From Lunularia cruciata (Eukaryota; Streptophyta; Marchantiopsida; Lunulariales; Lunulariaceae): 64,000 nt of DNA. The stretch spans positions 2,209,303 through 2,273,302 of the forward strand of contig OX419759.1 in assembly GCA_948567375.1 (NCBI GenBank). The letters are read 5' to 3'. The position numbers and the translations under genes were made by a program. Under the pieces are notes generated by a model. That model made no database searches. It saw nothing but the letters and a program-made list of their open reading frames with translations, and had not been told where the DNA came from. The stretch's first letter is position 1; each line of letters starts with the position of its first letter. Positions 1 to 11,575 of this stretch are shown here, in pieces.

Positions 1-78
1 CAAAAATCCCAATGGTTTGGTAGAAATGGATTTGGTGGTCCATAAATTCCATCCATCCCATTCCTGCTCTCATACTAA
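1..78 (-). mobile_element. 5' leader and degenerate primer-binding site of a gypsy C element leaving the window
   Basis: The stretch is nearly the same as 56571-56640, the untranslated leader just inside the 5' LTR of the complete gypsy C element. It ends in a decayed complement of the initiator tRNA-Met site (about 64-77) directly beside the LTR at 79. The element is on the minus strand, so its gag and pol lie to the left of the window and cannot be judged. Confidence 0.75.
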
Positions 79-487
79 TGTAAAGACCGAGACCAAGGAA
101 AGAAATAAGAGAGTGAAACTCACATTGGGACACTTGAATGTGGAAAAACTCCAAATGCCTAACATGAGCTTGGATCTGGTATTTATAGGTAGCATACAAG
201 GTTCTTGAGAAGCTTCTAAAGAAGCTTCCTTGAGCCACTTTCTTAGAATGCAAGCCAAGTTAACCAAGAAGCTTCTCAAGAAGCTTCCTTCTAGAAGCCG
301 CCTACTTGGCATCCAAGCTAAGCTAGTTGGAAAGTTTTAGAATCTACCTATTTGGGGTGCAAGTTAAGCTAGTCAGGAAGCTTCCCGAGAAGCTTCATAG
401 ATACTTCTAGAATACTCTGGGCTAATTTGGCTTATTCTCTACTTTGTTAGCCTTACTAACTACATCGTTAAACTCCATATTGTTACA
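79..487 (-). mobile_element. LTR-C, 5' LTR of a gypsy element, with heat-shock-element-like arrays
   Basis: About 409 bp running from TGTAAAGACC to ATTGTTACA, so it has TG...CA ends. It matches the LTRs at 46133, 48959, 56646 and 57453. Read in sense (minus strand), U3 holds several GAAGCTTC and TTCTAGAA blocks (209-216, 221-228, 268-275, 280-287, 289-296), followed by a TATAAATA box (complement of 180-187). This order is that of a promoter: HSE-like modules, TATA, then R/U5. No coding capacity is expected or seen. Confidence 0.85.
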
Positions 488-3400
488 AGACCCATATGAA
501 ACCATATTCAATAACTCCACAAATGGAAGGAGTCATTAATGAAATCCAAAAATGACAAGATGTTGCAAATCAAGCATTCCATTATATAAGGTCTTTTACC
601 TAACAAGGTAGTCTATGAGTTGTACAGAAACAAGATATTTTGACAAAAGTAAAAAAATAGTAGTTGGAAAGGTATTACATATTAATGCATCCCATATTTC
701 AGAAATTTCTTGTTTGCAAGTGGTACGACAAGTGCAGAGTTCAAGCAATAGAGTGATAATTATCTTTAATCTCATCTCCCTTTCTTAACCTTAGAAATAT
801 TTTAGATCTAGATGATGGTTGAAAGCTTCAATGTAAAGGAATGAGCATGGACTCATTAAGATTTACAATTTTCTCAAGAGATGGATCTTGAGCTGTTGGA
901 GGGTTGACTGTTGTTGGAGTGACTACCTACGAGCATGAGCACTTAATCAATAATTAGTTTCGTTCCTTATCATTGATGATGGTTCGGAGTAGGTGAGAAT
1001 GTATAAGCATTAGAGTAAGGCTTGTTAGGCAATTCTTTGCTCAAGTGATTTTGATTGTTTATAGCTTGATAGATTAAGAGCAATTAGTATGATTAAGCTT
1101 AAACCAAGTTTAGGCATATCAAGTGATCTTATACTCTTTTTAGGAATATATGAAAATTAATAAGATCAAGGGAGGGAAAGAATCTGCAAGAGTATATTGT
1201 GAATGAGGGTCTAACACCTGAGTGTGTCTAGGACCTTATGACATACTGAATCAATATTGAGAGGTGAACATGGGGTATTATAGATTAAATAAGCAAGCAT
1301 TTCTTGAGTTAGGTTTTGAGCCATCACGAGTTTGATTCAAGCCAAGTTTGAGAAAGCATGGGTAGATTGATCCAAGATCAAGCCCAAAGTAGGGAGACAA
1401 TGGTGGAGCCACCAAAAATTCAACAAGGAGAGATGATCTTTGAGAGTCTACAAGGTCAAACCTCCTCATGATTTGGATTTTGTAACATAATTAAGGATTT
1501 GGTACTCCAATTCACAAGATCAAGACAAATTAGGGTTGTTCTTTTATAGGAGGTTCTTTTATGAGGAATTTATTCTCCCAAAGTATTCTTATACCAAAGG
1601 TTCTTCTACCAATTTTTCTACCATAGCTAGGCATTACACATGAATCCTAGAGTGTACAAAGATCTACTTTTGCAATCTTCATTGGCAAGGCAATTGGAGT
1701 TGGGAGGTACACATTGTTGCTATAGATGGGTGGGGTGCCTTGATAGTAGAGAGTTGTTTTGTGGCATTGGAGTACCCTAGGGGGCTGTAGATACATCTTT
1801 CTCTCTTTACCTTCTTGCAACTTTTTATATCCATTTATCTTTTATGGATCTTTTGCCTCTTTTAGTCTTTGTCTATTGTGCTTTAGGTTATGCCTACTTG
1901 ATATCATTTGTAGTCCATGTGTTTTATTGGGAGAAAATCATGCAATTAGGAATTTGAGAGAGCAACTTAATTTGAATTTGGCTATGCAATTGAGCAACAT
2001 TCATTCATCAATCTGGTCAAGACAAGCATGCATAGAAATTATGCCAAATTTCATGTGGTTTGGCCAATGTTTGCATACGTCCATAATTACAAAGGATTTT
2101 TTATTCACTGTTGAATTTTCAATCAAAAAAAATTAAAAGAAGAATGGGTGAAATCACACTGACCCCTAATAGTAACACTTTATATACACTTGCACTTGGA
2201 GATCCTTATCCAGTTTTAGGACGTGGGGTGCAGATTGATTTTGTAGCTAAACCCTAGATTGTATGGTACCAATTGATGCACATCACCTCATACTTAGTTC
2301 AACAAGGAGAGGCCATGCTTGTAGCCTTCCCATAGAGCACACTCTTGTAGATCCCACAATCCCGTAGCCTTCTTGCAAGTCTTATGCTTGTAGGTCATGC
2401 AACCATGCTCGCGGTCCCATTGCATGCAGCTCCTATAATAAAATCATGTAGCTCCCATAAGATACATTTGTCATGAACTTCAAGTCAATGTAACGTCTTT
2501 TCTAGAGCTTTGTTTTCCATCATCTTGGTATCTATAAGAAACCTTTGAGAAGATGTTTGCAATGAGATAAAGCATGTCTTATTTGTATCTGTATTCACAA
2601 ATATATGGGTCTTGACATGAACTATCTTTCTGTTCACTCTCATAAATGGTATCTCCTAATATAAAGATTTGTCTTGTACTTACACTTCTATACTCTTGCA
2701 AAATATCTATCTTGAACCAACTCTTCGAGATTCTTGTGATTATTGTACTCACACTTCTACATTATGGTAGAAGATCTATCTTGTACCAACTCTTCAAGAT
2801 TCTTGTGATACTTATGTTGTAGAGTATTCTTGTAATAATCAGACTCCACACTTAAACATGTTCTCCATTATACTCTACTATAAGGCATCTATGTAGAAGT
2901 GGATGCTTCACTTTAGATTCTTTTTAGGTTTGTTTGTGTATTATTTTTCATTTTATTTCTTATGAGCCTTGGATATATACTTCTCACTTTTGGCCTTTTC
3001 TTATTTTTGTTATGTTATCTTTATCATCTTCTTGGGTTAGTATAAATTCCCAATATAGTTTTTTTTATGTCCCCATTTTGGGTTTTGGCATGGGTAGCCA
3101 GAAGGCCTACCATAGCTTGCTCCACATATTCCTTATGTGCACTGAGGAAAAAGATTTTGGCTCCAACTCTTTTAGCAAACTCTCACAATGGCTAAGGTTC
3201 AATTGAGTAGATTCACTTCCATACCTTCTCCATGCCCTCCAACTCCCCCACTCCTAAGAGAGGACCCTCCCTTGCCTGATTTTCTTATGCAAGATCCCAC
3301 CTTATAGACACACCCCTTCTTCATCTCCCCACCATGACCATCCCTCCTAGTTCTACCATCCCACCCCCACTATAAGACCCACCTCCACCCAAGAGCAGCC

Positions 3401-3533
3401 TCCTCCCTTTGAGCTATAAAACTAGACTCCTCTACATGAGCCTTTAGTTTGTCCATGCCGTCTCACCATTGCTCCACACGGGCTTGTCCTGATTGTTAAT
3501 GGGTGGAGATTAGTTTGGCATAGTGTAATACCA
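488..3533. other. No supported gene; decayed repeat-like DNA
   Basis: The open frames here (the longest gives 125 residues at 1759-2136) show no recognisable domain. A proline-rich stretch at about 3200-3500 has many stops and may be the start of the broken RT element that continues after 4268. A short tandem repeat lies at 2671-2808. I see no RNA gene. Confidence 0.6.
2671..2808. repeat. 69-bp direct repeat, two copies
   Basis: Two neighbouring copies share CTATCTTG(A/T)ACCAACTCTTC and then GATTCTTGTGAT, offset by 69 bp (2707 and 2776). They differ at several positions, so the duplication is not recent. Confidence 0.65.
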
Positions 3534-4268
3534 AGAGCTAGCCATATGATCTAGATGTGAAATTCAGTTTGGTAGCATGTGGAATGATGTTATACATGAT
3601 GATCAAAATAGACTAGATAGAAGTATCACCAAAAGAGTACTTCTACTAATAGGGCAAAAAACAAAATAGACTTGAAAATCTTAGAACCAATAGCTAGATA
3701 TATGATTTAAAGGTGAGAATTGTTTTGGTAATATCTGGAAGGATATTAGACATGATGGACTAAACAAATTAGAAAGAGCTATCACCAAAAGGGGACTTCT
3801 ACTAATAGAGTAGGAACTGAAATATGCATGAAATCTTTGAAGGCAATTTCGAAAGCCTAAACAAATGAATTAGGTCTCAACAATGTACAGACTCTCCCCC
3901 CCCCAATGGAAGAAAGGCTAGCCTTCCCTCCTCCTTGATTTGTCTTGTCAAGAGCTTTCCAACAATACCTCACCCACGTGATTTTAAGATTCTTATAGGA
4001 ATATTCCCTCTGGTCAAAGCTTATTTGACCAACCAGATGGGACCAAGACCGACATGTCATCCATCCAAGTAAGTAATCTAAGGGTGGAGCTTGCTGAAAT
4101 GTCACCTATCTGTGTGCCTAATCCTATGGTGGAGCTTCCTTGGAGGAGATCCTCTTTGTCTATATAATGAAGAGAAGGTGCTCCTTTGGGGCATCGGAGT
4201 TTGAGTGTGAAAGTGTGTGTTTCTCATGGTGTGTTTCTCTTCAGGTCTCCTACTCTTGGAGTATTACA
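3534..4268 (+). mobile_element. Solo LTR of the gypsy A family (LTR-A)
   Basis: 735 bp from TGTAATACC to GTATTACA, homologous to the paired LTRs of the gypsy A element at 40962-47920. No primer site follows it and no polypurine tract precedes it, so it is a solo LTR. The flanking 5-mers CATAG and CAGAG differ at one base, fitting an aged target duplication. It has a TATA box (TATATAAT, 4161-4168), a G-box CACGTG at 3975-3980 and an inverted W-box pair at 4011-4031. It sits inside the broken + strand RT element. Confidence 0.85.
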
Positions 4269-5280
4269 CAGAGCATTGAGCATGGTATAGATGCTTGCAG
4301 ATGCAAGTAGAGGTTGTAGCTCTCCCAAAGACCCACTTTGTATGCATATTCTCTCTTTACATGCACCACCAGACTCATATGCTTGGTTACATTCTGTAGA
4401 CTCCATTCAAGCTCTCCCTCTTGGTCTCTCAAGATCCTTTATGTACAACTGGATTCCTTGCCCCTGCAATATCTCAAAGGCTCCATGCTCTCCTTAATTT
4501 TACATATTATCTTGGCAAATGATCATGCAAGAGATGTATCCACATGGACTCTATTAGCCATATTTCCATTTAGACTTTACTCCTCCTTGCCCATAGGGAT
4601 ACATCAAGACACCATGAGACCGCCTCTTGGATTCATCACTTCTTGAGGAGAGATTGGATAGCTTTGTAGGTGGAGTACAACATTCAATCCCATGCAACAA
4701 CTATAGCTTCATGCTCTACTTCCAAAGCATCAATAGCTCCATTATTCCTTGATGTTAGATCAGGCCAGGAAATATCATTGAGTAGCCCAAACACTATTAC
4801 CCACCAAGCCAACACCCTTCTCCACTATTACATTATCGGCCCTACATCCATAGGCCACATATGACTTCCTTTCATTTGTCTATGATTACCATCCAAATGA
4901 CAAGCTACAACTTATTGTGTATGTTTCTGATTATGCTCTATTTCACTCTCCATGTTTCTTGGTAGGGGTCCTTTGGGTTTGGTTTTTGAGCATTTATGTG
5001 ATTATCTCACTCGTAATAAGCCAGATTCTGGTTTCCTCCTTCTCTTTGCTTCTTGCTAGCACATTACTTCACGTCTAGTGTCATTGGGTGCTGATTGTTT
5101 GTTTGGGGTATCTCTTTTCCTTGCCTTATCAAAGGAGAATTTTGGTGTTTACCCTATAGCTATTGGAGAATATCTAAAAGGTAAACATATAGTTTTCCTA
5201 AATTTAGTTGCATGCAATACTCTCAAGTTTTGTCATTCTTTTTCATCTTTCTATCTCCCATCAATATATGGTGGCTATTT
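4269..5280 (+). pseudogene. Upstream part of non-LTR RT element 3 (broken)
   Basis: The part I can support is about 5090-5280. Translated with frameshifts it resembles the segment just before the reverse transcriptase core of the minus-strand RT element at 39255-39450; shared pieces are an AIGE motif and an HQ-VA motif immediately before the PRGC motif. The solo LTR-A at 5281 breaks the gene, which resumes at 5865 with PRGC. The earlier half, about 4269-5090, is full of stops and assigned only by position. Alternatively it is unrelated decayed DNA. Confidence 0.5.
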
Positions 5281-5864
5281 TGTAATCTTTCAAGAATAAG
5301 AGACCTTAAGAGAAACACAAGAGAAGAAAAACCAAGCTTCACACTCAATACTTCGATGCCCCAAAGGAGCACCTTGACTTTATTATATAGCAAAGAGGAT
5401 TCTCCAAAGGCAGCTCCACCCTTGGATCAGATACATGGGTAGGTGATATGTCAGCAAGCTCTACCCGTACATTAGTTGCATGCATGGGTGTGATGTTGGT
5501 TCCGATCCTATCTGGTTGGTCAAACAATCTTTGACCCGAGGGATTCTTTAGAGAATCTTCCTATATGAATCTCAAAATTGCATGGGTGAGATACCGTTGG
5601 AAATCTCTCAATGAGATAGACAAGGGGAGGAAAGGTCAAAAATTCCTTCCATAGTAGACAAATGTGCATATTTTTTAGGCCTCATTCATCCATTTAGACC
5701 TCCAAAATTAGCTTTAAAGTTTTTGGGCTATTTTTACTCTTGCTCTATTAGTAGAAATACTCTTTTGGTGATGCCTCTATCTGATCTACCTAGCCCATCA
5801 TACATAAAATCCTTCCAGATGTTATTTTCACCTTTGGATAATATGTCTAGCTATTGGTATTACA
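5281..5864 (-). mobile_element. Solo LTR-A, minus orientation, inside RT element 3
   Basis: Begins TGTAATC and ends GGTATTACA. Homologous to the other LTR-A copies but shorter (584 bp), with internal deletions. The flanks TATTT and TATTC match at four of five bases and are read as the target duplication. It splits the RT element just before its PRGC motif, so it is younger than that element. The inverted W-box pair is present at about 5515-5538. Confidence 0.85.
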
Positions 5865-7854
5865 TATTCCAAGGGGTTGCAAGATGGTCATTATAGGCAT
5901 TAGTGCTCCCTTGATTATCCATCCTGATTGGGTGGTAATCCAAGTAGATGTCTCAAATGCTTCCAATACCATCTCTTGTCCAGCTTTGTTTTGGGCTCTT
6001 TGGTTAGTAGGGATTCATATGCCTTCCTTGATCCCCTTTGTGCAGGCTTTTTATGGTATTGAGACACCTACATTGTATAGCCATCATACTACCAAAGGAG
6101 AGTTCACTTGATTGGCTTTTGCAAAAGACACGCGCTAGAGGGGTCACTTGAGAGGACCATTATTTGCCATATTTCACTACACAAATTTGCAAGAGGTTGC
6201 AACTACTTTTCCTACTTGTCTCTTTCCTTCTCTCTCAAATAATACGCATATTGTGTGCCCTTTGCAAGATGTAGTTCAAGTGTGTTAGCTTTTAATATTA
6301 GTTTAGAGGCTTTGGGTTTATGAGTCCATATTTGTAAATGCAAGGTCTGGAGTCCACATATAGCCCTCACTTACACATACTTCCCACTTGGTTTCCAGTT
6401 TCCATCAAGGGGATTGAGGGTTTTGGGCTATCCCTTAAGAGATTCTTGTAGCACATTTTTCTTTAATACCTTGGTAGAAGCTACATCCCATGCTCATCTC
6501 CTCCCTTGCTTGAGGATTACCCATGTGGCATACTCCATCCTTATGCAATGTTATGTACTTAGAGCCTCCTATCTAGTGCATACATACCCTCCCATAGTAA
6601 TACTCCTCCCCCATCTACGAGCCTTTGATAGCACCATGAATCATACTTTCTTTACTCTTTTAGGGCCATGCAAACTCCCATAATTAGAAAACTAGTGGCA
6701 TAGACTGAAATTTGCTCTACTTATAGCCATAGGAGGTTGCAATGTCATATAGCATGAGGTTATTGCACTTGTAGCATATCTCAAAGCATGGGCACTATCG
6801 GCCCCTCTATTGGTATATAGGTTTATACACAAGGGTCATCTTTTCCTACCAGCATCTAGCATGACCATTGACTTTGGCCCTTGTGCATTTCAGTCATATC
6901 TCCTATTGGCTCATGACTTATTGCCATGACTTGCTTGCACAATACTACCCTAATTTGTTGACTTTGTATGCTTAGGCTCTAGGAAGACACTAGCAGAACT
7001 TAGTGAGTGTACAGACACTCACACCCTTACTAGCATCCTCATTGAGACATTTGTTCTTGATAGAGCTAGGATTCTCTCATGTGGAGGGAAAGGATTTGGT
7101 GTATGGCTTTATGCCTCTCCTCCAAAAGGGAACTTTTGGTTCACTTTGGGAAGAGTTCACCATGGACTCCACTTCCACTTGGGATTGCCATATCCAAGTC
7201 TTCTAAGGCTACATTCAACATATAGGGCATCCACATTTTGCATTTTGCTATAAGGGCAAAGCCCTACAAAGTTTACAATGCCTCCAAGACTCATTAGCTC
7301 AGATCCTTTGATCCACTTGCTCCCAAGCTTAGGTTGTGGGTTGGTTGGACCTGTCAAGACCTCCCCTTGGAGGGTGAGGGCAAACATAGTCATATTCATG
7401 GATGGCCGACATACTTTGATGATGTGGTGATTGCATACCCTCTCCAAATTAGAGCTCTTGGTTAGAGCAAGTTCATAAGCAAGAGCTACAATACCATTGC
7501 TGCCAAGGAGAAGGATGACCACTATGTTGCACAACCATACCTCCAACACATTTATCCCATTGACTATGGAGATCTTTGGCCATCTCTATCACCATTTTTA
7601 CAATCTCCTTCACAATACAACACGGGGTTCCCTACAATGGAGAGGAGCATTAACTATCTTATTAGCCAAGCTCACCTCATACTATTGATAGTGGGTACTA
7701 TCACATTATAACATGCACATGTATTGAGTCTTCATTGATGGGCAATGGGAATTAGAGCTCTTGATATATCAAGGCTCCTCCCTCCTTATCTACCAAACAT
7801 ACCTTTGGAGTACCTATATCATAGAGTTTAGGATCAGGTTTCTTTGTGTGCAAC
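5865..7854 (+). pseudogene. Reverse transcriptase core and C-terminal domain of non-LTR RT element 3
   Basis: The translation, spread over several frames, follows the intact RT frame at 38466-39254. RT motif A appears as QVDVSNASN near 5940-5975, where the usual Phe is replaced. A motif B remnant (GHLRGPLFA) lies at 6140-6170 and the thumb motif RVLGYPL at 6414. Downstream, at 7365-7460, the pieces RANIVIF and DVVIAYP match the DIV...ADVVIADP core of the element's C-terminal domain, and an NTFIPL-EIFG motif follows at about 7540-7600. Stops and frameshifts are frequent, so nothing is functional. Confidence 0.7.
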
Positions 7855-8453
7855 TGTAATGCTCCAAGGACAAGAGAAACACCAAGAGAAACAAGAGAAA
7901 AAATACAAGAGAAATACAAGGTTTCATTCCTCAATACTCCGATGGCCCAAAGGAGCACATTGCCTTTATTATGTAACAAAGAAGATCCACTCAAAGGGAG
8001 TACACCCTTGGATCAAATATATGGATATGTGACATGTCAACAAGTTTGACCCTTAGATTAGCTGCATGGATTGGTGCTATGTTTATCTTTGTCCTAATTG
8101 GTTGTTCAAACAAGTTTGACCAAAGAGAATTTTTGGAGAATCTTCTTGTAGGAAGCTCAGAATAGCATGGGTTAGGTACTTTTAGAAAGGTCTTAATGAG
8201 ATAAACAAGGGGAAGAAGGTTATGCCTTTAACTACAAAGGGAGAGAATATTCCATTTTTGAGGCCTGATTCATTCATTTAGGCCTTTGAAATTTGCTCTA
8301 AAATTTCAATGTGTTTTAGCCTCTCCCCTATGAATAGAAGTACTCTTTTGGTGACATGTCTATCTGATCTACTTAGACCATTGTATATATCATCCCTAAA
8401 CATACCAAACCACTTTCCACCTTTAGATAATCTGTCTAGCTAATGGTATTATA
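7855..8453 (-). mobile_element. Solo LTR-A with exact target duplication GCAAC
   Basis: Begins TGTAATGCTCCAAGG and ends GGTATTATA, aligned end to end with the other LTR-A copies in minus orientation (599 bp). It is flanked by GCAAC at 7850-7854 and 8454-8458, an exact 5-bp target site duplication. This confirms the LTR termini and shows that the internal region was lost by recombination between LTRs. Confidence 0.9.
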
Positions 8454-10260
8454 GCAACTTTACCCCTTTATGGGGGTTATGTTGGGTTCTCCATGTTTAG
8501 CTTGAGCCATTAGTTCCTTTTGGCTTTTGTGCTCATTTGGATTGGGCCTCCGGCTTGTTTTCCCCATCCGCACTTTTAAGTGCTCTCTCTCTCTCTCTCT
8601 TTGTCCTTTGGTGCATTCTATTTGGCACTTTGGCATTTTCTTCTTGGATGCCCAAGGAAATTGAGGTTGATAGTAATATGGATTGATTGAAATTAAAATT
8701 CATAATGAAAAAAAGAAAAATGAGATAAATCGCAATTTGCATAGAATTTGAGGGTAAGATAGACATTAACAAATAGTGAAATGGGACAAGTGTAGAGTTC
8801 AAGTAACATCAATAGAGAATCAAGTCAAATGTAGTCTAAATTGATTGAATGTAATATAATGCATCTCGGAGAAAGTTGAGGCATATCATAAAGAGAAATC
8901 ATATAGAAAATACATAATAAAGACCCAAGTTGAGTGCGAAATAGACTCAAGTAACTGATTGGATTGGATAAATAAAGAGTCAAGTACTCTACTTTATCTC
9001 TATATTTTTTATCTGGCTGCAAAGGGGACTCCAGGTCCAACAAAAAATAATTAAAATAGCACAATATTTGATTATAAATAGTTCTAAAAAATAACAAGTA
9101 AATATATTATTTATTCCCGATAAGTAAAAAGAATCTTAAAATTGACCCTAAATGTACAACCTAAAATTGATAGCAAAGTGTAAGTTGATGTAAATTATAC
9201 CGCAACGGAAATGGAAACACACGTTTATGAAAAATTTCCAATAGCCATCAAACTCATCCCTAACCTACCTTGCAATATTCCAACCAAATCACCATCCGAG
9301 CTCATGCTCTGCTCCAATCTCATTTTCAATCCTGTTGAACCATTTAGTCCTACCAATGGTAGTAATTTCAAACAAAAATTGTAAAATAATTTCTATTGAT
9401 CCTATATATAGATTTCATAGTACCATTATTGCACATGCCTAAGGATTAAACTCTCTATTTTAAGCATCGTCGGGACCTCTTGATATTAGATAAATGTCTA
9501 TCTTCAATGCGTCTAGGATAGAGTTTAGGAGGTATCTTGATCATGAAAATACGATATAAATAAACCTTGACCTCTCTGTCAGAAAGCCAAAGTCTAAACT
9601 ATAATCTAATGCAAGATTAAGTCACCTATGAACAAATAAAATTTTAAATATCTCAACAGAGTATAGATTCATAAAACCATTACATCTTTAAGCTAAAAAA
9701 AAGAATTAATGAAGATATCGATAACCCTACTCTAAAAAAAGTGACGTGAACTAAGAAAATAAACAGAAACAGTTAAAAGAGAATGGAAACTGGGCAGGGA
9801 AAATTGAAATGAAAAAATGAAGACAAAATGATCCGTGATATCTAGAAAAGGAAATACTGTACAACTAGGGAAAAGGTAGAAGGAAAAAGGGAGTTGCTCT
9901 TCAGAGTTAAGGAGGTGAGAATCAAAAATAAAAAAGTAAAAAATTCTATGCTCGGGAGATGAGGAAAAATTCAGATTCAGTTTACGTTGGAGGGCAGATA
10001 AAGTCCCTCCAATTCATATGTTCTTTTATGTTCTTGTAGATAATCTGTCGCCTGCTACAAGAACCTTTTAATCATCAGAAATATTCTTTATTCGCCAATT
10101 ATTATCTTGTCCAGTTTGTTTATTTCTGACCCATTTGACCACACCTCACTCCCATCAATGGCTCGAATGTTGTTATCGAGATACTGAATCATATGAGGAT
10201 ATAATACAATCTGACGTTACTGTATAAAAAGTTATACCTTTCCGCCTATGCGGATTGAGA
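8454..10260. other. No supported gene; AT-rich spacer with a CT microsatellite
   Basis: No reading frame has a recognisable product. A (CT)n run of about nine units lies at 8583-8600. The rest is AT-rich low-copy sequence with many stops in all frames. Confidence 0.6.
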
Positions 10261-10263
10261 AGA

Positions 10264-10350
10264 ATATATATATATAATACCCCGAAAGCAAACAAGCCTA
10301 TTGTCTGGATTTGAACTCGGGCTACTCGAGTGATAGAGACTAAACTGATT
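10264..10350 (-). repeat. Possible SINE or tRNA-derived remnant
   Basis: On the minus strand the sequence contains GAGTTCAAATCC, close to the pol III internal B-box consensus GGTTCRANYCC, with an (AT)n run downstream. I could not fold a complete tRNA and the T-stem does not pair, so this is at best a decayed tRNA-like or SINE head. Confidence 0.25.
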
Positions 10351-10848
10351 ATCAATAAAGTGTCTCCTGTGGTTTGAGGAATTTATAGTAATATTTCATC
10401 TGAGATACACAATTGCTGCACCACAATTGAGTACGAGTTGACAGCAGAATTATCTCCACCCATCTCAGATATCACGTACCCTGGATCATGGTAGATATCC
10501 TGTATCAAGATCTACAATTGTACCAGTCAATCTCATCTAATGATCGACATGAGATATCAGTCTAATCCAAAGATACTTGACTTCATCTCCTCCGTATGCC
10601 TCTACAATCCGTGATCCAGAAAGGTGAGAACAATTATAACCAGGTTTGAAATGCAGTATATTAGCTCGAAGTTAGAAGTAGCTCGTGGACCACTCTTACA
10701 CAATAATGATGATAGAGATGACTACGAAGGCAATGAATCGAAACTAAGATGCCACAATATATGCGAGAGAAAGCTTCAGCTGCATCATCATGTGGCAAAT
10801 GTAGCTCCGGCAAAATGTGAGATGATCATGATACTGAAACTTTGTAGA

Positions 10849-11285
10849 AGATCTCAATCTTTGCATTTCATTTCGGTACGGATTGAGTGAAAATATCTTA
10901 ACCTGAGGTATCATGACTTACACTGAGTCAGGATTCAGGATTCAGGAGACCAAGTTTGAACTCACGCACTTTTGTTTGACTTTTGAATTGCTACATTAAC
11001 ATATAGCCATTCCCCAGTAGGACAATCAAAATTGCATTCTAAAGCTTGATCTCAGATCGGCTTAAGGATCTCAGTTCTTGCACTTTGTTTCAGTAAGGAT
11101 TGAAAATGGAAATACCCTCACCTCACGTATCACTTTGCACTGAATCAAATTCCAGTAAATTAAATTTGAAGTTATTATCGACTTTCAGTAATACAAACCC
11201 CATTGTAGTTGACTGTGGATTATAATATGGCCATTCCGAATTGCAAATTAAATCTGCATCCGAAACTAGCTCAAAGGGATAAAGA
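10849..11285. repeat. Degenerate direct repeat of about 218 bp, two copies
   Basis: The block starting GATCTCAATCTTTGCA at 10849 recurs as GATCTCAGTTCTTGCA at about 11067. The copies keep the order GGATTGA..., ..GAGGTATCA / ..CACGTATCA and A(T/G)GCCATTCC, with many substitutions. It is non-coding and old. Confidence 0.55.
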
Positions 11286-11404
11286 ATGACCTGTGTCAGT
11301 GTTGATGTGTGAATTGGGTCGAGTTGACTAACTTTGACTTACAAATTCGGGTTTGGATTGAGGGTAATTATATTGGACTTCCCATCATGTCTTTAGGATA
11401 TCAT

Positions 11405-11575
11405 AGGCCAAATTCCTCGTAGGCCAAATTCCTCGTATCGATATTATTGGTCTTAGCTCCATTTTACTCTTTATTGGTCTTTTCCTTGCACGGCTTGATG
11501 AGGTCGTATGGATATTATTGGTCCTTAGCTCCATTTTACCCTATGTCGTTTCCTTGCACGGCTTGATGAGGTCGT
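11405..11575. repeat. 71-bp tandem duplication with a 15-bp duplication beside it
   Basis: The unit ATATTATTGGTC...TTGCACGGCTTGATGAGGTCGT is present at 11441 and again at 11512. Directly upstream, TAGGCCAAATTCCTCG occurs twice in tandem (11405-11435). The copies are close in sequence, so the duplication is fairly recent. Confidence 0.75.

Noticed and set aside
1759-2136. 125-residue frame with hydrophobic start
   Set aside because: Composition follows T-rich DNA; no family signature and decayed repeats all around.
2671-2808. CRISPR-like array
   Set aside because: Only two diverged adjacent copies in plant nuclear DNA, without regular spacers.
7157-7549. 130-residue minus-strand open frame
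   Set aside because: It is antisense to the C-terminal domain of the plus-strand RT element, whose motifs read on the other strand.
10264-10350. Functional tRNA gene
   Set aside because: B-box-like word only; no pairing T-stem, no anticodon arm or acceptor stem could be built.
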